DNA from: UBA11591 sp040220895
Lineage (GTDB): Bacteria; Bacteroidota; Bacteroidia; Flavobacteriales_E; Vicingaceae
Assembly (NCBI GenBank): GCA_040220895.1
Contig: JAVJVY010000013.1
Span: forward strand, 124,001-188,000
DNA length: 64,000 nucleotides
Direction: 5' to 3'
Positions 33,701-41,627 of this stretch are shown here, piece by piece (position 1 is the first letter of the stretch; each line of letters opens with the position of its first letter). The notes below the pieces were generated by a model, which was not told the DNA's origin, did not search any database, and saw nothing but the letters and a program-made list of their open reading frames with translations. The position numbers were made by a program, and so were the translations under genes.

Positions 33701-34735
33701 TTATTGATAATAACGCAATACCACGGCTTCCGCTTCTTTGTTCTGAGGAGTAAAATTGGCGTCTTCTTTTCCACCTGCTTTTTGGTCATCGGCGAACCAT
33801 TTCCAAAGGAAACCACCTGCCATCCATTCTTCGGCCCACACCGATTCATAAAAGGCACTGTAGGCATTGACCTGAGCGACTTCATTTACCTGGATCATAG
33901 ATTTCTCCATCCAGGGCTTGCGAGCGTTATAATCACAACTTCGGTAACCGTATTCGGTAAAGATGATTTGTTTGTTTTCATGCTGGCAGAAGGCTGCCAG
34001 TTCATCCATGCGTGCTGACCATGCACTTTTGAGTTCTTGCACCGAAGGAGTTTTCAGATCACTCAATGGAAAGTAAGCATCAATGCCTATGTAATCAAGA
34101 TCCGCCCAAAAGGAAACATTGGAATAATTGTCCCAATTGGCGGCGTAGGTCAGCTTTCCTTTATAAATAGTGCGAACTTGATCGATGAGTTGTTTCCAGA
34201 ATTCAGGTCGTTCTATCACAGCTTTGCGATATTCGGTGCCAATGCAAAGCAGGTCGACATCCAGACTGTCGCAAATACCGGCGTATGTCAGGATGTAATG
34301 AGCGAAATCCTTCTCCCAGATCTTCCAATCTGCTTCATTCGTACAAGAGAATTCTCCCGGCCAGCCATCACCGATTACCCAGACCTGCGGTTTTAACATG
34401 ACTTTGAGCCCCTTTTTCTTAGCCAATGCAATTTGGGTCACTGCCCCTTCCAGACCTTCTCCCCACCAATGCGGGTGTTTTCTATAAAAAATCACGCGAC
34501 TTTCACCGCTTGGAGTATAAGCATATGGGATGATGGAAATCCAGTTGGCGGCGATACGGTCGATGGAATTCAAGTGCTCCAAACCAATCTCATTGACGGG
34601 AGCTACAAAGTTAATTCCCTTGATCTTTTTAGAATCTAAGCTATTCGAATATTTCCCGACTTCACTCAAGGTACTCGCCAGGAAATAAGCTCCAAACAAG
34701 CTAATCAAAACAAATAAAAACCCTTTGTATTGCAT
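33701..34735 (-). CDS. GH113-like glycoside hydrolase (TIM barrel)
   Basis: A 344-residue protein with an N-terminal hydrophobic anchor or signal (MQYKGFLFVLISLFGAYFLA). The body fits the (beta/alpha)8 GH113 fold: KGINFVAPVN at strand 1, KKKGLKVMLKPQVWVI, DLLCIGTEYRK with the putative acid/base Glu, DYIGIDAYFPLSD, IIFTEYGYRSCDYNARKPW with the putative nucleophile Glu, and GGFLWKWFAD. GH113 members include beta-mannanases. Many Bacteroidota homologues are uncharacterised, so the substrate is open. It sits 35 bases after the MoxR-like gene on the same strand. Confidence 0.78.
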   Translation of the reverse strand: MQYKGFLFVLISLFGAYFLASTLSEVGKYSNSLDSKKIKGINFVAPVNEIGLEHLNSIDRIAANWISIIPYAYTPSGESRVIFYRKHPHWWGEGLEGAVTQIALAKKKGLKVMLKPQVWVIGDGWPGEFSCTNEADWKIWEKDFAHYILTYAGICDSLDVDLLCIGTEYRKAVIERPEFWKQLIDQVRTIYKGKLTYAANWDNYSNVSFWADLDYIGIDAYFPLSDLKTPSVQELKSAWSARMDELAAFCQHENKQIIFTEYGYRSCDYNARKPWMEKSMIQVNEVAQVNAYSAFYESVWAEEWMAGGFLWKWFADDQKAGGKEDANFTPQNKEAEAVVLRYYQ

Positions 34736-34770
34736 CTGTCCTCAAGTTCGCTTCAGAACCTTACAGGGCA

Positions 34771-36255
34771 TCAATCTTCGCGCTCTAGAATGTTGCGAAG
34801 ATAGCTGTCTGTCAAGTCTTTATATTCAAATCCTCCCTTGAAACGTTCCTTGCTGAGTTTACTCTGTTCGGCCAATGCCCATAAGATGAACTCTTTGTAA
34901 AAAGGGACTTCATCCTTTTTAATTCCTGACTGGTATTTTTTTATTAAGTCATCCAAAGGATTGATTCTTTTTAGCTCTTTGCCGTACTCAGAATCACTCA
35001 ACTCTTCTGCCAAGGCAAAATCATTGCCGTTGGTGAACCAATTTGTGAGATCAGCATAGGGATTATCTGAATCGCCGCGTTTGAGCTTGTCAATGGGAGG
35101 GAAGTGTTGATCGAACAAGGTTCTCACGGCTTCTCCAATTAAATTTCGAGCAACCATGGCCGAGCCCTCTTGCTCACCCTCGTACACCAATTCGACCTTT
35201 CCCGTAATGGAGGGCACAATGCCCATAAAATCACTCATGCGCACACAGGTTTTGTCGTGTTTGTTTACCAGTGCGCGCCGTTCAGCGGTGCTCACCAATG
35301 ATTCGTATGCAGTGATGCTCATTCGGGCACTGACGCCACTTTTTTCATCGATGTATTCGCTGTTTCTGGCTTGAACGGCAACTTGTTCAAGCAGATCCCT
35401 GGCGAGTTCGGGAATGCTCACAATGCCTTGTTGATCTTTGTCGAGCTTAGCCTCTTGCCGGGTGATCTTTTTAGAAATCTCAATATTTTCAGGATAGTGC
35501 GTCAGAATTTGCGAACCAATGCGGTCCTTCAACGGTGTTACAATACTTCCACGATTCGTGTAATCTTCGGGGTTAGCCGTAAATACGAACTGTATGTCTA
35601 AGGGAAGCCGAACCTTGAAACCGCGAATTTGAACATCGCCCTCTTGCAGGATATTGAAAAGGGCCACCTGAATTCTGGCCTGCAGATCGGGTAATTCATT
35701 GATAACGTAAATGCAACGGTTGGCCCTTGGAATCATGCCGTAGTGTATGACCCGGTCATCGGCATAACTCAATTTGAGATTGGCCGCTTTAATGGGATCG
35801 ACATCACCGATCAGATCGGCTACAGTTACATCGGGGGTGGCTAGTTTTTCGTAGTACCGCTCATGACGATTGACCCATGATATGGGACATTGATCACCTT
35901 TTTCAGCGATCAGTTCCTTGGCACTTCTGGAGATCGGATTGAGCGGGTCGTCATTTATTTCGCTTCCCTCAATAATGGGCATCCATTCATCCAATAAGTT
36001 TATCATCAAACGGGCCAGTCGCGTTTTAGCCTGACCACGAAGTCCTAGCAGATTAATATTATGCCTTGAAAGGATGGCTCGCTCGAGTTCGGGAATAACG
36101 GTTTCCTCGTAACCCCAAATTCCGTAAAACGTATCTGTCCCATTTTTAATCTTTTCACGCAGGTTATCGCGCAATTCATCCTTTATTGGCCTGGAAATAT
36201 ATCCGGCCTTTTTTAATTCACCCAGTGTTTTGATCTTCGTGTGGTCCATGCTCAT
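34771..36255 (-). CDS. MoxR/magnesium-chelatase-like AAA+ ATPase
   Basis: A 494-residue AAA+ ATPase of the BchI/MoxR clade. Walker A is LLGLRGQAKT at 69-78, with Ala instead of the last Gly. Walker B is CIYVINELPDL, sensor 1 lies in FVFTANPEDYTNRG, and the arginine-finger region is TPLKDRIGSQ. Its start overlaps the stop of the VWA gene by 4 bases, so the two make an operon. MoxR-VWA pairs remodel or insert metal into partner proteins. The partner here is unknown. It is not part of a bacteriochlorophyll pathway in this window. Confidence 0.85.
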   Translation of the reverse strand: MSMDHTKIKTLGELKKAGYISRPIKDELRDNLREKIKNGTDTFYGIWGYEETVIPELERAILSRHNINLLGLRGQAKTRLARLMINLLDEWMPIIEGSEINDDPLNPISRSAKELIAEKGDQCPISWVNRHERYYEKLATPDVTVADLIGDVDPIKAANLKLSYADDRVIHYGMIPRANRCIYVINELPDLQARIQVALFNILQEGDVQIRGFKVRLPLDIQFVFTANPEDYTNRGSIVTPLKDRIGSQILTHYPENIEISKKITRQEAKLDKDQQGIVSIPELARDLLEQVAVQARNSEYIDEKSGVSARMSITAYESLVSTAERRALVNKHDKTCVRMSDFMGIVPSITGKVELVYEGEQEGSAMVARNLIGEAVRTLFDQHFPPIDKLKRGDSDNPYADLTNWFTNGNDFALAEELSDSEYGKELKRINPLDDLIKKYQSGIKKDEVPFYKEFILWALAEQSKLSKERFKGGFEYKDLTDSYLRNILERED

Positions 36256-37373
36256 CCTCTTATTCTCTTTTTTCTATTGCGTTGGTAATCTTCAAATATC
36301 ATTTCTCCCAAGCCCTTTAATCCCGTGTAAAACGCCTTGCCTTTATTGGCCTGTGTAAAATTCTCAACAAATTCTTTTAAGTAAGGGTCTTGAGCGATCA
36401 TAAAGGTCGTAATGGGAACGTGCAACCTTCGCGCCTGACTGGCCATGTTGTAGCATTTCCCAACAATATATGGATCCAGACCCATGCTGTTTTTATAATA
36501 ACTTCCGTCGCGCTCTCGCAGGCAACTGGGCTTGCCGTCGGTGATCATGAAGATCTGCTTATTGGAATGGCGTTTTCGCCTGAGCATATCGAGCCCCAAT
36601 TCCAGTCCTGCAACTGTATTGGTATGATAAGGACCTACTTTAAGGTAGGGCAGATCTTTGATGGCTATTGGCCAGGCATCGTCACCAAAAACCAGAATAT
36701 CCAAACTGTCTTTTGGATAGCGTGTTGTAATTAATTCAGCAAGAGCCATTGCCACTTTCTTGGCAGGAGTGATGCGGTCTTCGCCGTACAAAATCATACT
36801 ATGGCTGATATCGATCATTAAAACTGTGCTCATTTGAGCCTTGAATTGATCTTCTTCAACGATTAGATCGTTCTCGGTCAGTTTGAATTCTTCAAGGCCG
36901 TGGTTGACTTGCGCGTTCCTGAGGCTTTCTGTAATACTGATTCGGTCAATTGAATCACCGAATTGAAAGTCCCTGAATTCTCCTGCCTGTTCATCTCCCT
37001 GGCCAGTATGGTTTGTTTTGTGATTGCCCGTGCCATTGCGCTTTAATTTTCCAAAGACCTGTTCCAGGGCACTGGCTCTGATGGCTTGTTCAGTCTTGGC
37101 GGTAATGCCCATGCCCCCTTGGCCACCTTCTATTTCTTCTCGAAGATATCCTCGTTTTTTAAGCTCATCAACGAAATCATCAATGGTATAATTATCATCG
37201 GTTAGCTTATATTCTTTGTTCAGTTCTTCCAGCCAGTCGAGCGCTTCTTCTACATCACCGGAGGTATGAGTTATTAATTCCTTGAAAAGGTCAAAGAGCC
37301 TGTCAAATGGGTCTTGCTCTTTAGGAATGTATTGGCGGAAGAGGAATCCGGAGCGATTTGATTTGACTTTCAT
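36252..37373 (-). CDS. VWA-domain protein, partner of MoxR-like ATPase
   Basis: A 373-residue cytoplasmic protein. The N-terminal half is helical and Gly/Gln-rich in the linker (GGQGGMGI). The VWA domain (about 180-350) has a complete MIDAS: DISHSM at 188-193 (DxSxS), the Thr in HTNTVAGLELG and the Asp in MITDGKPSC. MoxR and VWA proteins act together, with VWA giving substrate or metal-dependent contact. The 4-base overlap with the ATPase gene downstream is direct support for the pairing. Confidence 0.87.
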   Translation of the reverse strand: MKVKSNRSGFLFRQYIPKEQDPFDRLFDLFKELITHTSGDVEEALDWLEELNKEYKLTDDNYTIDDFVDELKKRGYLREEIEGGQGGMGITAKTEQAIRASALEQVFGKLKRNGTGNHKTNHTGQGDEQAGEFRDFQFGDSIDRISITESLRNAQVNHGLEEFKLTENDLIVEEDQFKAQMSTVLMIDISHSMILYGEDRITPAKKVAMALAELITTRYPKDSLDILVFGDDAWPIAIKDLPYLKVGPYHTNTVAGLELGLDMLRRKRHSNKQIFMITDGKPSCLRERDGSYYKNSMGLDPYIVGKCYNMASQARRLHVPITTFMIAQDPYLKEFVENFTQANKGKAFYTGLKGLGEMIFEDYQRNRKKRIRG

Positions 37374-37618
37374 TCAGGGTGAAAGTTAAGTAGAAAATCC
37401 AATCGGCAGGACGTCCCGGTTTAGAGAAAGAATCACATCACCTTAAATTCTAGAAGATATTAGGGAGCGAATGACACTTCGATTTGAAGCTGTTATATTG
37501 GATTGGCTTGGGTTGTATACATAAACATAATATAATATTATGATAATTGTAAATAACATAAATATAATTATATGATATATTCTTTTCAAATTTGCACAAC
37601 CAAAAAAATAAGACGCAC

Positions 37619-39112
37619 ATGCAAACTGTTGAAAGATTAGAATCCATAGTAAAGGAATTACCCATAGACAACGATACTACTCATAGAATTACCGTGGCCA
37701 GGGGTGATGGCATCGGCCCTGAGATCATGGAGGCTACCCTCCATATTTTAAAAGCTTCAGGTGCCAATGTCACTTGGGATGAAATAGAAATCGGAGAAAA
37801 GGTCTATTTGGGAGGTAATTCCAGTGGCATTGAAAAGTCCGCCTGGGATGTCTTGCGAAAAAACAAGGTGTTGTTAAAGGCCCCCATAACAACTCCACAA
37901 GGCGGTGGTTATAAAAGCCTGAATGTAACCATGCGAAAATCAATGGGTCTATATGCGAATGTTAGGCCATGTAAGAGCTATGCACCCTTTGTCAGGACCA
38001 AACACCCCGACATGGATGTGGTTATCATCCGTGAGAATGAAGAAGATCTTTATGCGGGAATCGAGCATCAGCAAACCGATGAGGTAGTACAGTGTTTAAA
38101 GCTTATCACCAGGCCTGGTTGCGAGAAGATCGTTAGATATGCTTTTGAGTACGCACGTCTCTACAAACGTAAAAAAGTGAGTTGCTTTACCAAAGACAAC
38201 ATCATGAAACATACCGATGGCCTGTTCCATAAAGTGTTTCTCGAGATCGCGGCTGAATATCCAGACATTGAATCAGAAAATTGGATCATAGATATTGGGG
38301 CCGCAAAGTTGGCCGATACACCGGAGGATTTTGATGTGATTGTGACATTGAACCTTTATGGAGATGTGATTTCTGACATAGCGGCTCAGATTTCAGGATC
38401 TGTTGGCTTAGCAGGTTCGGCCAATATCGGGCAAGGGGTGGCCATGTTCGAAGCCATTCACGGTTCTGCACCCGATATTTCTGGGCAGGGTATCGCCAAC
38501 CCTTCTGGATTGATACTTGCTTCGGTCATGATGCTGAACCATTTAGGGATGCAGGAAATGGCCGAAAAAATTAAGAATGCCTGGCTTTGCACAATCGAAA
38601 GTGGAATGCACACGGCTGATATTTTCAAAGAGGGAATCAGCAAGCAAAAGGTCGGAACCATGGAATTCGCCGGGGCAGTTGTCAGCCACCTTGGTGAGCG
38701 ACCAAAAGTGTTAAAAAATGTTGAATACGCCAAAGAGGCCACTCTCAATTTGCCTTCTTACAAAAGAAAGGCACCAAAAGTCAAAACCTTGAAAGGGGTG
38801 GATGTCTTTGTGGATTGGAAGGGACAAGATTCAAATGAACTGGCCGGAAAACTAATGGAACTTAATAACGGCCTTGAACTAAAAATGATCACCAACCGGG
38901 GGGTCAAGGTTTGGCCTGAGGGTTTTGACGAAACATTTTGCACTGATCATTGGCGTTGCAGGTTTGAAGAGAGTAACGGACAGCCCGTTGAGCGCAGTAG
39001 CATCGTACACTTATTGGAAAAATCGATCGAACAGGACATTGATGTGATAAAAACAGAGAACTTATATGAGTTTGACGGAGTGCGTGGGTATTCCTTGGGC
39101 CAAGGTCAGTAA
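37619..39112 (+). CDS. icd: Isocitrate dehydrogenase, long Thermus/Rickettsia-type
   Basis: Oxidative decarboxylation of isocitrate to 2-oxoglutarate in the citric acid cycle. The 497-residue length with an about 150-residue C-terminal extension matches the Thermus and Rickettsia type rather than the E. coli form. Substrate and cofactor elements: RGDGIGPEIMEATL, TPQGGGYKSLNVTMRKSMGLYANVRPC, VIIRENEEDLYAGIEH, NLYGDVISDIAAQ and FEAIHGSAPDISGQGIANP. The start at 37619 gives the family length (an upstream TTG at 37592 is disfavoured). A -7-like CAAATTTG at 37587-37594 could drive it. Whether NAD or NADP is used cannot be settled by eye. Confidence 0.92.
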   Translation: MQTVERLESIVKELPIDNDTTHRITVARGDGIGPEIMEATLHILKASGANVTWDEIEIGEKVYLGGNSSGIEKSAWDVLRKNKVLLKAPITTPQGGGYKSLNVTMRKSMGLYANVRPCKSYAPFVRTKHPDMDVVIIRENEEDLYAGIEHQQTDEVVQCLKLITRPGCEKIVRYAFEYARLYKRKKVSCFTKDNIMKHTDGLFHKVFLEIAAEYPDIESENWIIDIGAAKLADTPEDFDVIVTLNLYGDVISDIAAQISGSVGLAGSANIGQGVAMFEAIHGSAPDISGQGIANPSGLILASVMMLNHLGMQEMAEKIKNAWLCTIESGMHTADIFKEGISKQKVGTMEFAGAVVSHLGERPKVLKNVEYAKEATLNLPSYKRKAPKVKTLKGVDVFVDWKGQDSNELAGKLMELNNGLELKMITNRGVKVWPEGFDETFCTDHWRCRFEESNGQPVERSSIVHLLEKSIEQDIDVIKTENLYEFDGVRGYSLGQGQ

Positions 39113-39132
39113 TTAGTGCACTATATAGTTCT

Positions 39133-39972
39133 ATGGATTTGTTCAGTCAGCGTCCCCTTGTCATAGCAAGCATGCACAAAAAAGAATCGGTCATTGCACC
39201 GATTCTTTCTTTTCGTCTAGGCGTGCAGCCCTTTGTTCCAAAGAGCATTAATACAGATCTACTGGGTACTTTCACCGGTGAAATAGCGCGCGTGGATGAC
39301 GTGTTTACCACGGTAAGAAAAAAGTGCCTCATGGCCATGGAAATGACCGGTTGTGATCTAGCAGTTGCCAGTGAAGGTTCATTTGGGCAGCACCCTCAAT
39401 TATTCTTTTCTGCAGCCGATGACGAAGTACTTCTTTTAATCGATGCCAAGAATGGAATAGAGATTGTTGGCCGGGCCATCAGCGTAAACACAAACATGAA
39501 TGGCGACTACGTGAAATCTGAAGATGAACTCAGGCACTTTGCCGAAAAGGCTGGATTCCCTGCTCATGCACTCATCTTAAGAAATGAAAAGAATGGCAAA
39601 GAGCTTATGTACAAAGGCATACAGAAAGAGTCCGACCTGATCAACTATTACCATAAGATTGAACAAAAGGCCGGGAAGGTTTTTGTCGAAACTGATATGA
39701 GGGCCATGTATAACCCTAGCAGAATGGATGTTATTGCAGATGCCACCTTGAATTTAGTGGAAAATGCCTTGATGAAATGTCCCAAGTGCAATGGTCCCGG
39801 GTTTTCGCCGAGTAAGACCTTGCAAGGCTTGCCTTGTGAACTTTGCGGTGCGCCAACCAAAACAGCAAAAGCTCACCTGCATGAATGTGCGCTTTGCCAG
39901 TATATTGAAGAGCGCTCAAATCAGGATAAAAAATATGAAGACCCAATGTATTGCGACTTTTGCAATCCCTGA
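39133..39972 (+). CDS. Zinc-ribbon protein, DUF6671-like
   Basis: A 279-residue protein of unknown function. The N-terminal about 210 residues (RPLVIASMHKKESVIAPILS, CLMAMEMTGCDLAVASEGSFGQHP, LLLIDAKNGIEIVGRAISVNT) look like a DUF6671 core. The C-terminal 70 residues hold four CxxC motifs (CPKC, CELC, CALC, CDFC) and HLHEC, enough for two zinc ribbons. The gene follows isocitrate dehydrogenase by 20 bases on the same strand, so the two may be co-transcribed. I do not infer a reaction. Confidence 0.7.
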   Translation: MDLFSQRPLVIASMHKKESVIAPILSFRLGVQPFVPKSINTDLLGTFTGEIARVDDVFTTVRKKCLMAMEMTGCDLAVASEGSFGQHPQLFFSAADDEVLLLIDAKNGIEIVGRAISVNTNMNGDYVKSEDELRHFAEKAGFPAHALILRNEKNGKELMYKGIQKESDLINYYHKIEQKAGKVFVETDMRAMYNPSRMDVIADATLNLVENALMKCPKCNGPGFSPSKTLQGLPCELCGAPTKTAKAHLHECALCQYIEERSNQDKKYEDPMYCDFCNP

Positions 39973-40330
39973 TCGACTTGCGTTGTTTAGCTGACCGGCT
40001 TTTATGCAATTAACATGAATGGCCTCGAGTCTGTTGATTCCTGTTTATTGGTCAAAAAACTAAATTCGTTGTGTCTGCCTGAAACGAATTGGATATATCA
40101 ACAATATTTAAAAAAGAATACCTGAGAAATTTTAGGACTTGTTCAATTCGGGCATCCAGCTTACAAAAGGAAATACAGGATTGGATTGCCCCACTTGCCA
40201 TGCGAAGTTCGAGGTGAATTAATGAACTTCTAACAATAATACATATTGATCCGGCATACTTAACTTACTGTATTTCATTGTAATAGAAATAATTTAAAAT
40301 ATCCACAGGACTTATTCGTCTTCAGATAAT
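39973..40330. other. 358-base intergenic region, no gene seen
   Basis: Low-GC spacer between the zinc-ribbon gene and the sigma factor gene. A short open frame ending LDCPTCHAKFEVN (stop near 40222) has a CxxC pair but no convincing start and is probably incidental. No tRNA-like fold, hairpin terminator or perfect -7/-33 pair was found. Confidence 0.4.
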
Positions 40331-40915
40331 ATGGAGGCGATCTCTGAACTGGACATGACACAACAGGACGAACAAATAAAAGAAGCCATTGAAAAGGAAG
40401 GCGGGCGCTTGTTGAATTTTATCCGCAAGCGGATTCCCGACCCTATCGAGGCCGAAGATTTGTTGCAGGATGTCTTTTACGAGTTCATTGACGCTTATCG
40501 AATGTTAAAACCCATTGAACAGACAACTTCCTGGCTTTTTGCAGTTGCTCGAAATAAGATTACGGACCTTTTTAGAAAGAAAAAACCCATATCATTTTCG
40601 GCAATTAAAGGATCAGAAACGGAAATCGATGATGAAAAGTGGTTACCGGTTTTACTCTTGGAGTCATCTGAAACCATCGAAGATGAAATGATCAAAAACC
40701 TTTTGTTGGAAGAATTGGATGAGGCCATAGCTGCTCTTCCTGAAGATCAACGCTGGGCATTTGTTCAGCACGAGATTGAAGGCCTGAGCTTCAAGGAGAT
40801 GTCCTTTCTTTCCGGGGATGGGGTCAATACCTTGATCAGCAGAAAGCGCTATGCGGTAATGAATTTGAGGGAAAGCCTCCAGGAAATTTATCATGAACTA
40901 CTAATAAATAACTAA
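40331..40915 (+). CDS. ECF-type RNA polymerase sigma factor
   Basis: A 194-residue sigma-70 family factor with only regions 2 and 4. Region 2 (about 25-95): EDLLQDVFYEFIDAYR, WLFAVARNKITDLFRKKK. Region 4 (about 125-190): LDEAIAALPEDQRWAFVQHEIEGLSFKEMS and a recognition helix in TLISRKRYAVMNLRESLQ. The region 4 HTH is atypical, with GDGVNTLISRKRY. Six bases later comes a small membrane protein that is probably its anti-sigma-like or response partner. No zinc-anti-sigma motif is seen. Confidence 0.9.
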   Translation: MEAISELDMTQQDEQIKEAIEKEGGRLLNFIRKRIPDPIEAEDLLQDVFYEFIDAYRMLKPIEQTTSWLFAVARNKITDLFRKKKPISFSAIKGSETEIDDEKWLPVLLLESSETIEDEMIKNLLLEELDEAIAALPEDQRWAFVQHEIEGLSFKEMSFLSGDGVNTLISRKRYAVMNLRESLQEIYHELLINN

Positions 40916-40920
40916 CAACG

Positions 40921-41322
40921 ATGATGAAAAATTGGATTACTAAAGGATTTAAAATTGCATTATTTATGGTTTTCTTCTTTGCCTTTTTTGGCTATGTGAC
41001 CATGGAACTTTGGAATTGGTTAATGCCATCCATCTTTGGCCTGACGGCTATTAACTTCTGGCAAGCGCTAGGCTTGTTGTTCTTAAGTAAACTTATTTTC
41101 GGGGGTTTTCCCGGTAAAGGCCGCGGAGGCTCTTGGGGAAAAGGTAACTGGAAAAACAAAATGCGTGACAAATTTGAAAATATGTCTGACCAGGACAAGG
41201 AGAAACTTAAAGCGCGATGGGAGGGCTATTGTGGACCTTGGAAATACGATAAAAAATCACAGGACAATACAGCAGAAGCCATTTCTTCCAGCGATGTTCA
41301 GGACGTAGAAAAGAAAAGTTAA
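40921..41322 (+). CDS. Small membrane protein partnered with the ECF sigma factor
   Basis: A 133-residue protein with two transmembrane helices (about 11-30 and 40-58), a Gly/Lys-rich turn (FGGFPGKGRGGSWGKG), and a charged cytoplasmic or periplasmic tail (MRDKFENMSDQDKEKLKARWEGYC). The short DQDKEKLKARW segment resembles the LTxEQ-type helix of Spy/CnrX sensors but is too short to assign. Six bases after the sigma gene, so surely the same operon. A terminator-like hairpin follows 56 bases after the stop. A regulatory role is an inference. Confidence 0.75.
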   Translation: MMKNWITKGFKIALFMVFFFAFFGYVTMELWNWLMPSIFGLTAINFWQALGLLFLSKLIFGGFPGKGRGGSWGKGNWKNKMRDKFENMSDQDKEKLKARWEGYCGPWKYDKKSQDNTAEAISSSDVQDVEKKS

Positions 41323-41377
41323 TTCTAAATGTTGGTGCTGTTCGTTCTTGATTTGAATTGAACCATAAAGTATGATA

Positions 41378-41411
41378 AGCAGGGATTTGGCTGGCACAAT
41401 TCCCTGCTTTT
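41378..41411 (+). terminator. Rho-independent terminator after the sigma operon
   Basis: Stem AGCAGGGA (41378-41385) and TCCCTGCT (41401-41408) with a 15-base loop and a T-rich run TTTATTATTT after it. The rest of the 305-base gap before the kinase gene contains a weak CTCCC/GGGAG hairpin near 41527. Confidence 0.6.
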
Positions 41412-41627
41412 ATTATTTGATAGCTCGGCCTGAGCAAAAGTGTAAGCCATTTCTGAAAAATCAATAATCGATTCACTGCAGATTACCCATTGTTCTTCAA
41501 ACTAATGAGTAAATGACACGAAGGAACTCCCAAAAAGGGAGGGAAAATATAGTTACTATGAATTAACGGCCACACGGGCATGTCCGAATTGCTATATTTA
41601 TGGCTTAATCAAGCCCTACCTTCTTCC

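Noticed and set aside
34771..37373. Magnesium chelatase for chlorophyll synthesis
   Set aside because: Only the general AAA+/VWA pair is present. There is no BchH and no other pigment gene in the window.
40160..40222. Tiny open frame ending LDCPTCHAKFEVN with a CxxC pair
   Set aside because: No suitable start codon, very short, and no promoter; probably chance.
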